From contig CAVSBE010000008.1 of the NCBI GenBank assembly GCA_963726135.1, forward strand, positions 2,294,001-2,358,000: a stretch of 64,000 bases of DNA, in the 5' to 3' direction. Made by a program: the position numbers and the translations under genes. This stretch comes from Bog-473 sp963726135 (lineage in GTDB: Bacteria; Actinomycetota; Acidimicrobiia; Acidimicrobiales; RAAP-2). Every line of letters starts with the position of its first letter. Positions within the stretch are counted from its first letter, which is position 1. This document shows positions 9,873 to 17,895 of this stretch, in pieces. A model generated the notes under the pieces. The model did not search any database. It saw only the letters and a program-made list of their open reading frames with translations, and was not told the origin of the DNA.

Positions 9873-10423
9873 ATGATCGACCGCACCGACGCACAGCGGG
9901 GCGTCGAACTCGGGCATCCGGGCGCGTCCGTCCGCGCCGAATTCGAACGCCGGCTACGAGTGGACACGGCAATGCGCCGCCGCCGCTTCGGGCGCGTCCT
10001 GGCGCCCGTTGTGGCGCTGGTCACCGGGATACGTCCCTCCACCGCCCGCTGGCACGTGGGGGTGACGCCGAGGAACGCGTGGGCCGGTTCCTCAGACCCG
10101 CGGTCGGGGACGCCGGGGTCGTGCTCCACGACCGCGCGGTGCCCGGCGGGCGGGCCAATATCGACCACATCGCGGTCGTCCCATCCGGTGTCTGGGTCAT
10201 CGACACCAGGCGCTACCGCGGGCGAGTGCGCCGGTACGCCGGTGCGCCGGTCGCGCCGGTTGCGCCGGTCCCGCCGGTCGCGACGAACGGGTGGCCCTCT
10301 CCGCTCGGCTCGCCCGGGACTTTCCGCCCCACGCCGCCCCTGGCAGCTCCCGGCTGCCGCCGGAGGCGGTGCCACGCCCGGAGTGACGGGACGAGGTTCG
10401 CCGGTCTCGCTCCGCCTCTGTAG
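9873..10423 (+). pseudogene. NERD-domain (nuclease-related) protein, frameshifted and truncated
   Basis: The N-terminal part (frame from ATG 9873) is a basic helix region followed by RPSTARWHVG. At a run of five G (10058-10062) homology jumps to another frame: GDAEERVGRFL, then VVLHDRAVPGGRANIDHIAVV and SGVWVIDTRRYRGRV. This is the core of the NERD domain, including the D and the later K/R-type residues of its nuclease-like fold. After about 10,220 the frame degenerates into a gcgccggt-type repeat (APVAPVAPVPPVA) and the rest of the domain is missing. It is divergent from the hydrolase at 9803. Confidence 0.7.
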
Positions 10424-10499
10424 GGTCGGGCCGCACGAAGGGAGGCACTCGTGACCAGGGATGCGTTGCCGTGATCGGCGATTCGACGGTGGTGAACGA

Positions 10500-11282
10500 A
10501 TGAACGGGCCCGTCGACCGGATAGAAACGACCGAGGCCGCGGCAGGCGTGCGGGTTGTCGCGTTCAACCGCCCTGAGATGCGCAATGCCTTCGACACCGC
10601 GATGTACCAGCAGCTGACGACCGCGCTCCTTGCGGCCGATACCGACGAGGCGGTCGGCGCCGTCGTGCTGACCGGGAGCGGCACCGCCTTCACCTCGGGC
10701 CAGGACCTGGCCGAGATGGCCGCCATCGCGACCGGCACCGCCGTCGAGGGCGCCGGCCAGGGCTTCCAGGGCTTGCTCGAGTGCGTCAACGGGCTCTCGG
10801 TCCCCCTTCTCGCCGCGGTGAACGGCGTGGCCGTCGGACTCGGCTTCACGCTGCTGGCGCACTGCGACCTTGTGCTGGTCGACGTGGGGGCCCGCTTGCG
10901 CGTGCCCTTCGCCGAGCTGGGCGTCCCGCTCGAGGCGGCGAGCAGCCTCCTGTTCCCTGCCGCCATGGGCTGGCAGCGGGCGGCCCGGGTGCTGCTCACC
11001 TCGGACTGGGTGGGCGCGGACGAGCTGGTCGAGCTGGGTCTGGCCCTGCAGGTCTGCGCCCCGGGCATGGTGCTCGACGAGACGGTCGACCTCGCGGCGC
11101 GCATCGCCGCCCATCCCCGGGCTGCCACCCGGGCCATCGTCTCCCTCATGCGGGCGGCCCGGCGCGACGCGGTCACGCAAGCGAACAGCCGCGAGCAAGC
11201 CGCGTTCGCCACCCTGCTTGGCGCTGCCGTGGGCGGCGGCACGCTGGCCGAGTTCGCCGCCAAGGCCCCGCCGGCGTCCTGA
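10500..11282 (+). CDS. Enoyl-CoA hydratase/isomerase family protein
   Basis: 260 aa, full length for the crotonase superfamily. Typical blocks are VVAFNRPEMRNAFDTAMYQQ, the oxyanion-hole segments VLTGSGTAFTSGQDLAEM and AAVNGVAVGLGFTLLAHCD, and the later FAELGVPLEAASSLLFPAAMG. The position equivalent to catalytic Glu-144 falls in FAELGV. It acts on fatty or other acyl-CoA thioesters in the cytoplasm. The ATG at 10500 gives the family N-terminus. Two bases after its stop the next gene begins, so it heads a three-gene operon with an F420-type oxidoreductase and an amidohydrolase, suggesting degradation of a cyclic or carbonyl compound. Confidence 0.9.
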   Translation: MNGPVDRIETTEAAAGVRVVAFNRPEMRNAFDTAMYQQLTTALLAADTDEAVGAVVLTGSGTAFTSGQDLAEMAAIATGTAVEGAGQGFQGLLECVNGLSVPLLAAVNGVAVGLGFTLLAHCDLVLVDVGARLRVPFAELGVPLEAASSLLFPAAMGWQRAARVLLTSDWVGADELVELGLALQVCAPGMVLDETVDLAARIAAHPRAATRAIVSLMRAARRDAVTQANSREQAAFATLLGAAVGGGTLAEFAAKAPPAS

Positions 11283-11283
11283 C

Positions 11284-12144
11284 GTGCGCCTGGGCATCAC
11301 CGCCGCGCTGACCGACCGCGACCTTCCACCCCCCGCGCTGGCGGTCGCCGCCGAGCAGCTCGGCTTCGACTCGCTCTACCTGCCCGAGCACACCCACCTC
11401 CCGGTACGCGAGGACACACCCCCGTCGCTCGTTGAAGGCGTGCGCCTCGACGACTACAAACGCTGCCTCGACCCGCTCGTCGCGCTGGCGACCGCCGCCG
11501 CGTCGACGACGCGGCTGCGGCTCGGCACCGGCATCCTGTTGGTGGCCCAACACGACCCCATCGTGTTGGCCAAGCAGGTGGCCACGCTCGACCACATTTC
11601 GGGGGGCCGCCTCACGCTGGGCGTCGGCTTCGGGTGGAACCGCGCCGAGGCCGAGGACCATGGTGTCGACTTCGCACGCCGCCACGCCGTCGCGCGCGAG
11701 CACCTCGCCGCCATGGAAGCCATCTGGTCCACGGACAAGGCCGAGTTCCACGGCGAATTCGTCGACTTCGGCCCGACCTGGTCCTGGCCGAAACCCCGGC
11801 AGCAGCCGCGCCTGCGCACGCTCGTCGGCGGGGGCGCCACCGAAGCGGTGCTTGCGGCCGTCGTGGACTGTGCCGACGGCTGGATCCCCATCGGCGGCAG
11901 CGGCCTGACCCAGGCCATCCCTCGCCTGCACGCGCTCGCAGAGACGTCGGGCCGCGACCCCGTGACGCTCCACGTGGTCCCGTTCGGGACGATCGCCGAC
12001 GAGGGCAAGCTCGAGCACTTCGCCCGCCTGGGCATCAACGAGGTGGTGCTGCGCGTCAGGGCCGGTGACGAGCCGTCCGTGCGGGCCGAGCTCGAGTCGC
12101 TGGCGCCACTCGTCCCCTTCGCTGCCACACTGGAGTCACCATGA
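11284..12144 (+). CDS. LLM-class F420-dependent oxidoreductase
   Basis: 286 aa starting with GTG (VRLGITAALTDRDL). Family signatures are LGFDSLYLPEHTHLPV, TRLRLGTGILLVAQHDPIVLAKQ, TLDHISGGRLTLGVGFGWN and LVGGGATEAVL. This block order is that of the F420-dependent subgroup annotated by TIGR03619-type models; the exact subgroup should be checked. It sits between an enoyl-CoA hydratase and an amidohydrolase with a one-base gap before and an ATGA overlap after. The three are therefore likely translated together and act on one catabolic route. Confidence 0.9.
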   Translation: MRLGITAALTDRDLPPPALAVAAEQLGFDSLYLPEHTHLPVREDTPPSLVEGVRLDDYKRCLDPLVALATAAASTTRLRLGTGILLVAQHDPIVLAKQVATLDHISGGRLTLGVGFGWNRAEAEDHGVDFARRHAVAREHLAAMEAIWSTDKAEFHGEFVDFGPTWSWPKPRQQPRLRTLVGGGATEAVLAAVVDCADGWIPIGGSGLTQAIPRLHALAETSGRDPVTLHVVPFGTIADEGKLEHFARLGINEVVLRVRAGDEPSVRAELESLAPLVPFAATLESP

Positions 12145-13376
12145 CCGACCTCATCGACGACACGGCACCACGACTCGGGAGCACCACGCCGCTCCCGAAG
12201 ATCATCAGCGTGGACGATCACATCGTGGAGCCCTTGCACCTGTGGGACACCTGGCTCCCGGCCCGGTTCCGCGACCGTGGTCCGAAGGTGGAGCGCCGCG
12301 GCATCGGGGACATGGAACACATCGGCGGCGGCAGCTACCGCCAGACGTTCGAGGCCGACGGCCCCAAAGCCGACTGCTGGGTCTACGAGGACCTCGTCTA
12401 CATCAACAAGCGCCACGTGGCCGCCGTCGGGTTCGACCGAGACGACATGACCATGTCGCCGATCACCTACGACGAGATGCGCCCTGGCTGCTACGAGCCC
12501 CGGGCCCGCATCGCCGACAACGAGGCCAATTGGGTTGAGGCCAGCCTGTGCTTCCCGACCTTCCCACGGTTTTGCGGCCAGACATTCCTCGAAGCCAAGG
12601 ACCGCGAGCTGGCCGAGGCCTGTGTCGTGGCTTACAACGACTTCATGGTCGAGGAGTGGTGCGGCGACAGCGGCGGCCGCCTGCTCCCGTTGTGCCTCAT
12701 CCCGCTGTGGGACGCCGAGAAGGCGGCAGCCGAAGTACGCCGCAACGCAGCCAGGGGCGTCCGCGCCGTCTGCTTCAGCGAGATCCCTCCCCACCTCGGA
12801 CTGCCCAGCATCCACGGCGGGTACTGGGACCCGTTCTTCGGGGCCTGCGAGGAGACCGGCACCGTCGTCTGCATGCACATCGGGTCGTCGTCCAAGATGC
12901 CGGCCACCTCGTCGGACGCGCCCGTGGCCGTTGCAGCGACCTTGAGCTTCGGCAATGCCATGGCCTCGCTGACCGACTTCCTCTTCTCTGGTGTGCTCAT
13001 CCGCTTCCCACGGCTCGTGCTCGCGTACTCGGAGGGGCAGATCGGCTGGCTGCCCTACATCCTCGAGCGGGCCGACGACGTCTGGCGCGAGCACCGAGCC
13101 TGGGGCGGCGTGAAGGACATCGTGCCCGAGCCCCCGTCGACGTATTTCCACCGCCAGGTCTACGGCTGCTTCTTTCGCGACCAGCACGGGCTCGATTCCC
13201 TGGGCGTCATCGGGTCCGACCGCATCACCTTCGAGACCGACTACCCCCATACCGACTCGACCTGGCCCGACACCCGTGCGGTGGCCGAGCAGATGGTGCG
13301 GGACCTGTCCGACGACGACGTGCACAGGATCATGCGGGGCAACGCCATTGCGATGCTCGGACTGAGCATCACCTAA
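12141..13376 (+). CDS. Amidohydrolase-2 family protein (decarboxylase/hydrolase type)
   Basis: 411 aa. The first metal site SVDDHIVEP, the middle VVCMHIGSSS and the end ITFETDYPHTDSTWP are the usual metal/catalytic positions of the ACMSD-like amidohydrolase_2 family (PF04909). The ATG overlaps the previous stop. The last three codons and the first base of the stop (AGC ATC ACC T) form the left copy of a 10-bp direct repeat made by insertion of a tnpB element. The element supplies the AA of the present TAA, so the protein sequence survived the insertion. A related family member lies at 31,697. Confidence 0.88.
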   Translation: MTDLIDDTAPRLGSTTPLPKIISVDDHIVEPLHLWDTWLPARFRDRGPKVERRGIGDMEHIGGGSYRQTFEADGPKADCWVYEDLVYINKRHVAAVGFDRDDMTMSPITYDEMRPGCYEPRARIADNEANWVEASLCFPTFPRFCGQTFLEAKDRELAEACVVAYNDFMVEEWCGDSGGRLLPLCLIPLWDAEKAAAEVRRNAARGVRAVCFSEIPPHLGLPSIHGGYWDPFFGACEETGTVVCMHIGSSSKMPATSSDAPVAVAATLSFGNAMASLTDFLFSGVLIRFPRLVLAYSEGQIGWLPYILERADDVWREHRAWGGVKDIVPEPPSTYFHRQVYGCFFRDQHGLDSLGVIGSDRITFETDYPHTDSTWPDTRAVAEQMVRDLSDDDVHRIMRGNAIAMLGLSIT

Positions 13377-13432
13377 GTTCGGCAGCAAGGTGAGGTGGAT
13401 GGTTGATAAAAACCGTCCACCTCCTGCTGCGA
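13377..13432 (-). repeat. Right-end hairpin of the tnpB element (possible 3' omega-RNA part)
   Basis: The stretch forms a long imperfect palindrome. AGGTGGATGGTT at about 13394-13405 pairs with AACCGTCCACCT after a six-base loop, and the flanking GGCAGCA/TGCTGC arms extend it. It lies 87 bases beyond the tnpB stop on the coding strand, where TnpB guide (omega/re) RNAs are normally encoded. That it is part of a guide RNA is inference. Confidence 0.55.
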
Positions 13433-13518
13433 ACCGGGCACCGTTGTCAGTGCCCCGTCCAAGTCTGATGCTCTGCCCCGCCTCATCCGGAGGGGGGCAG
13501 TGCTGCATGGTTCCGCCC

Positions 13519-14946
13519 TCAGGCGGCCGATGCCGTCGGTGCGTGAGCACCTCTGGTCTTACGCGACCTCGGGTCGTCGTTTTGTGTCTCCGGTCGTAGC
13601 CCGGCGACATAACTGTCTTCTGTTGGTGTGGGTTGCTCGTGAAGCCGTGCGGCTTCACGAGCGATGTTGCGCGCTGCGTTGACGTCCCGGTCGAGGACGA
13701 CTCCGCAGTGTTCACACTCGAAGACCCACGTTCCGGCGGTCCAGCTTGGCTTTCACCGAGCCGCAGGACGAGCAGGTCTTCGACGAGGGGTAGAAACGGT
13801 CGACAGGCACCACAGTGACACCGCGATCGGCCGCCTTGTAGATGAGCTGGCGGCGCAGCTCTCCGAGAGAAGCGTCAGCGACGGAACGGCCCAGACGTCC
13901 CTTGTGGCTGCCCATCCCCGCCACGTTCAGATCCTCGATCCCGATGACCCCGAAGCGCTGCACCAACTCGTTGGTGATGCGATGGAGTTCGAGGGCCCTG
14001 GTCTTGGCGATGGTGCCGTGGAGACGGGCGCGCCGCTTGAGGAGCCGGATCCGGTTTCTCGACCCACGCTGGCAGCGGGCAATGGCGCGGTCGAGCTTCC
14101 TGAGGTGGCGTAAGTGCTGCGAGAGGACAGCCGGGTTGGCCACATGTCCGGTGGGATCGGTCAGTCCGCGCACCGGGCTCGACAGGGTGGCCAGGTGCCT
14201 CAGGCCAGCGTCGAGGCCGACCGTCTGGCTGGCGGCACTCTTCGGCCGACGCCGCCACGGCAGGTGCCACCAAGTGGCGAACCGAGAAAGCGGCCTGCCA
14301 ACGGCCGCCGCGGTAGCTGATCGTCACCTTCTGGATGCTGGCCCGGCCGGACTCGACCAGCCGGTAGAGACGCCGGGTCGACTCGACAGTGTGGATCCAG
14401 CCGAGGTGCGAGCGCCGGCGCCTGACGCCAGGGTCGGGGGTGGACTGGGGCAACATGAGGCGGACGTGATGGCGGTCGGGGTCCAGCCACGACAGGTGGT
14501 GGTTGATCTCGACGAAGGAGACGGAGGGTGTCGAGCGCCGACGGCTCTTGCGGCGCGGGAACCCGACCCGGCGGCCCTTGCGCTCGCCCTTCTTCGAGTC
14601 AGAGAAGTTGCCCAGCGCGTCGGCGGCAGCAGTGAGACCCGAACGGAAGGCGTGCATCGAGACCTCTTGCCACCACGGGGCGGTCTCGGCCTTGGACTCG
14701 TTCCAGAGCTTGGACAGGCCATAGGCCGACCAGGAGAGAGGAGGAGTCAGGTCGGATTCGCCAACGCCGGCCTCGCGTTGGGCCCGCCGGACCGAGAGGT
14801 TCGAAGAGACCTCAGTGACGGCCCAGTTGTAGGCGAAGACGCGCCGCTCCGGCGTAGCTGCGCAAGAGGCGCTCCTGAGCCGGAGTGGGGACCAGCGTGA
14901 AGACGACGCCGCGGGTGTAGAAGCCCTGGTCCTCGTCCGTTCCCAT
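13519..14946 (-). pseudogene. tnpB: TnpB-family RNA-guided nuclease, three frameshifts
   Basis: About 475 aa when bridged. The start is MGTDEDQGFYTRGVVF with LVPTPAQERLLRSYAGAAR, then a shift near 14,855 into FAYNWAVTEV and the wedge/REC part (KLWNESKAETAPWW, SFVEINHHLSWLDPDRHHV). A second shift near 14,238 gives VGLDAGLRHLATLSS, which holds the RuvC-I Asp, and FGVIGIEDLNVAGM with the RuvC-II Glu. SSCGSVKAKLDRR is the first zinc-ribbon pair. A third shift near 13,735 gives WVFECEHCGVVLDRDVNAARN with the second pair and the RuvC-III Asp. All catalytic residues persist, so the breaks may be recent or technical. Confidence 0.85.
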
Positions 14947-14988
14947 GGGTTCAGTGTCGCCGCGGGGTGTGACATTTTGTCAACCATT

Positions 14989-15008
14989 ACCTCACCTTGC
15001 TGCCGAAC
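14989..15008 (+). repeat. Left-end inverted repeat of the tnpB element
   Basis: This is an exact reverse complement of 13377-13396 (20 of 20 bases) and is followed by CC and the second copy of the 10-bp target repeat. It lies 42 bases upstream of the tnpB start on the leftward strand. Confidence 0.85.
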
Positions 15009-15238
15009 CCAGCATCACCTGAGTCGGGCGCGTCGGCTCGCCTGGCTCATGCGACGGCACGATCGGGCAGTGGCCGGCGTCTGGCGGCTGTCTTCGCAGA
15101 CTATAAACCGACGTACTTATAGTTTCTGGAGACATCCCCGAGCTTCAGAAGCATCCCCGCAGGTTCCGGAGATACCCCTGCGGAGACAGGTCCGGAACGT
15201 GCCCTGTCTTCCCGCCACCCGCGCCTGCGCCCGCCGCC

Positions 15239-15925
15239 TCAGTACCGCGGCAGCGCGATGAAGGCGACCAGGTACGCGAACAGCCCCGCTCCCACGAGGG
15301 TGCACAGATGGAACACCTCGTGGAAGCCGAAGACCCTCGGCCACGGGTCCGGCCATTTGCGGGCGTAGACGAGCGCCCCCGCCGTGTAGGCAAAGCCCGC
15401 CACGATCATGAGCCAGAAACCCGCCCACCCGAGGCTGCGCACCAGTTGGGGCGCCACGATGATCGGGCACCAGCCCACCACTACGTAAGGGATGGCGACC
15501 ACCCACTGCGGCGCGTCGAGCCACACCTGGCGCAACGCGACGCCCGCGGCGGCTCCGCCCCAGACCATGGCGAGCACCGTCACCTGGGCCCAGCCGGTGA
15601 GCGCGAGACCGGCCACCGCCGTGGACGTCCCTGCGATCCCGACGAAGATCGCGCTGTGGTCGGCCCGCCGCATGCGTCGCCACGCCGGCGCCGACCAACG
15701 CAGGCGGTGGAAAGCTGCGCTGGTGCCGAACATCACGAGCATGCCCGCCACGTAGACGGAGAGCGCCGCCTTGGCCGCGGCGTCGGGACCGGCGGCGATG
15801 AGGAACGGTCCGCCGATCAGCCAGCCGCAGAACGCAACCACGTGCAGCCATCCCCGCAGCAGGGGGCGCTGGGCGCCCCGGTTGTCGGCCGCCTTGCCCT
15901 GCTCGCCCTGTGCCAGCGTCGTCAC
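15239..15925 (-). CDS. Hemolysin III / PAQR-family membrane protein
   Basis: 228 aa with seven predicted membrane helices. Family features include LYVAGML-type TM2, FGTSAAFHRLRW (conserved S...H), MRRADHSAIFVGIAGTSTA (D-H motif) and the C-terminal FHEVFHLCTLVGAG with the H...H zinc residues. The family is linked to membrane homeostasis; true hemolytic activity is rarely shown. The GTG at 15925 overlaps the serB stop (GTGA). In the raw sequence the frame is continuous with serB because of a one-base shift, giving an apparent 630-aa fusion that I do not accept. Confidence 0.88.
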   Translation of the reverse strand: MTTLAQGEQGKAADNRGAQRPLLRGWLHVVAFCGWLIGGPFLIAAGPDAAAKAALSVYVAGMLVMFGTSAAFHRLRWSAPAWRRMRRADHSAIFVGIAGTSTAVAGLALTGWAQVTVLAMVWGGAAAGVALRQVWLDAPQWVVAIPYVVVGWCPIIVAPQLVRSLGWAGFWLMIVAGFAYTAGALVYARKWPDPWPRVFGFHEVFHLCTLVGAGLFAYLVAFIALPRY

Positions 15926-17131
15926 GTCGCCCCCTCCCGATCGAGCCGATCGGCCAGCTCCACCTCGCCAGCGCGTGATGCCGAGCAGAAAGAGGATGGC
16001 GTCGAGGTACGGCACGCTCAGCGCGGTGTCGGCCGCCCGGCGCACGACGTCCCTTGCGTTGAACGCGATGCCGAGCCCTGCTGTCGCGAGCATGTCGATG
16101 TCGTTCGCCCCGTCGCCCACCGCGATGGTACGCGCGAGTGGGACGCCGGCCGCCGCCGCGAACCGGGCCAGAGCGGCCGCCTTGCCGGCCCGGTCCACGA
16201 TCTCACCCTCCAGCTCTCCCGTGACGACCCCACCGTCGAGTTCGAGGACGTTGGCCGCCAAGTGGTCGATGCCCAGGTCCCGCACCAGCGGCTCCATCAC
16301 CTGCCAGAAACCACCGCTCACCACCGCGATCTCGTAGCCGAGTCGCTTCAGCGTGCGCACCAGCGTGCGGGCGCCCGGCGTCAGCAGCACGCCCTCGCGC
16401 ACCGCGTCGAGGTCAGCCTCCTTGAGGCCGGCCAAGAACCGCACCCGGCTCCGCAGTGCCTCCTCGAAATCGAGGTCACCCGCCATTGCCGCCTTCGTCA
16501 CGGCCGCCACCTGTGGGCCGCATCCGCAACGCTCGGCCAACAGGTCGATGACCTCGCCTTGCAGCAGCGTGGAGTCGGCATCCATGACGATCAGGTGCTT
16601 GGCGCGCCGGTGCAGGCCTGCCACCTGTACTGCCACGTCGACCTCACGCCTGGCGGCCTCCTCGGCCAGGTCGCGGCGCAGGCGGTCGAGGTCGGCGCCG
16701 GCCACAGACAGCTCGTAGGAGTGCACGGGGTAGGAGGACAGGCGCACGATCCGCTCGATGTTGCCACCGCACGCGGCGATGCGGCCCGTCACCCCCTCGA
16801 GCGTGGCGGCATCGATCTCGGGGGCCAACACCGTCACCAGATGGCGGTCGCAGGATTGGTCCAGCTCCGCTTCGACGAGCGGCTCGACCGTCACTTCGAC
16901 GCCGTCACCGAGCCGGCGGGCCAAGGCGGCCTGCACCGGATCGACGCCGGGCGGAGCGATGTCCGCCTCGACGCAGAGCAGCAGGCGGCCGTGCACCCGG
17001 ACCTGCTCAACGTCGTCCACCTCGACACCCTGCTCGGCCAGCGCGGCGAACATCCGCTCCGCGATGCCGGGAGCATCCTGGCCGCTCACCGTCACCAGGT
17101 AGGGCGATACTGTTCCCTCTCCCGCCTTCAC
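15922..17131 (-). CDS. serB: Phosphoserine phosphatase SerB with ACT-like N-terminus, frame broken at the end
   Basis: About 402 aa, catalysing the last step of serine synthesis (phosphoserine to serine). Residues 1-165 form two ACT-like halves (YLVTVSGQDAPGIAERMF, HLVTVLAPEIDAATLEGV). The HAD domain follows with LIVMDADSTLLQGEVIDLLA (motif I, DxD), VSGGFW (motif II Ser) and IAVGDGANDIDMLATAGLGIAFNA (motifs III/IV). The GTG start is at 17131. The expected ending (ITR..EVELADRLDREGAT, stop at 15922-15924) is in another frame from about 15,970 on. This conserved gene broken in its last 15 codons supports sequence error rather than loss. Confidence 0.9.
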
Positions 17132-17149
17132 GACGGGATCACGACAGCC

Positions 17150-17812
17150 TCACGACAGCGTCACCTCCTTCTCGGTGACCCAACCGGCCCCGTCGACCCA
17201 GCGCTTGACGATGCGGGCGGGCACGCCGGCGACGACGCAACGGTCAGGGACGTCGCCGCGCACGACCGCACCGGCCGCCACCACGACGTGCTCGCCGATC
17301 TGCGCGCCCGGAAGGATCACGGCGTTGGCGCCCAGCCAGCTGCCCGACCCGATGCGTACCGGCGCCTCGGTCGGCCACTGGCGCCCGATGGGCACGACCG
17401 GGTCATCAAAGGTGTGGTTCTGGTCGGTGATGTAGACGTAAGGACCGGTCTGGATGTCGTCGCCGATCACGATCTCCCAATGGCCCACGATGTGCGATCC
17501 ACGGCCGATCAGGCAACGGCTGCCGATGGAGACGACCGGATCCGTCGGCATCTCCTGGCCCGGTGCCATCCCCGCGGAAATCGAAGCGTACGGTCCGACG
17601 ATGGTCTCGGCTCCGATGTGGACGAGGTGCTCGTTGTAGAGGGCACCCTGGGGGAAAAGGAGGCACGCGCCCTGCCCCATCCGCCCGAAGCGCCTGCCCC
17701 TGGCGTCGCCCGGCCCGATCGCCCCGAGCTCGACCGCACCCTCCCACGTCGTGTGGACCAGGCGAGACAGGGCCCGCCGCAGCGGTCCGGGGAGGGATCG
17801 GGCCCAGCTCAC
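17150..17812 (-). CDS. Hexapeptide-repeat acyltransferase
   Basis: 220 aa with left-handed beta-helix repeats from about residue 65 to 205 (VHIGAETIVGPYASISAG, VSIGSRCLIGRGSHIVG, IVIGDDIQTGPYVYITD, VRIGSGSWLGANAVILPG, AQIGEHVVVAAGAVV). The last turns end in PDRCVVAGVPARIVKRW, as in CysE/LacA/VatD-type acetyltransferases. A likely catalytic His is in DQNHTFDDP. It is cytoplasmic, probably acetylating a sugar or small alcohol. The GTG at 17812 is chosen. It starts upstream of serB in the same direction with an 18-base gap, so co-transcription is likely. Confidence 0.85.
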   Translation of the reverse strand: MSWARSLPGPLRRALSRLVHTTWEGAVELGAIGPGDARGRRFGRMGQGACLLFPQGALYNEHLVHIGAETIVGPYASISAGMAPGQEMPTDPVVSIGSRCLIGRGSHIVGHWEIVIGDDIQTGPYVYITDQNHTFDDPVVPIGRQWPTEAPVRIGSGSWLGANAVILPGAQIGEHVVVAAGAVVRGDVPDRCVVAGVPARIVKRWVDGAGWVTEKEVTLS

Positions 17813-17895
17813 GCCGGAATGCTAGGTGCCCCGACCTCGACCAAGCGACCGGACTGCATCGAGGGGACAAGGGGCAGGTGGGTAAAGTAGGGCCC

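Larger units (their letters stand above)
13365..15020. mobile_element. tnpB-bearing element with inverted ends and a 10-bp target duplication
   Basis: The 1636-bp element (13375-15010) is bounded by AGCATCACCT at 13365-13374 and again at 15011-15020. Its ends carry a perfect 20-bp inverted repeat (GTTCGGCAGCAAGGTGAGGT at 13377-13396, its complement at 14989-15008). The similarity continues inward as ATGGTTGA-n-AAAA. The only gene is a frameshifted leftward tnpB; there is no tnpA or serine resolvase. Inverted ends plus target duplication are characteristic of DDE transposition, not of IS200/IS605 or IS607 chemistry, so the element was probably mobilised in trans. Confidence 0.75.

Noticed and set aside
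11454..13715. 753-codon leftward frame opposite the amidohydrolase operon
   Set aside because: Antisense shadow; only its first few residues touch the tnpB tail and in the wrong frame.
15239..17131. A real SerB-hemolysin III fusion protein
   Set aside because: Both the normal serB end and a GTGA overlap with the hemolysin start are present in the correct frames, so a single indel explains the fusion.
15308..17890. 860-codon rightward open frame opposite hemolysin III and serB
   Set aside because: His/Arg-rich, no domain, antisense to two clearly conserved genes.
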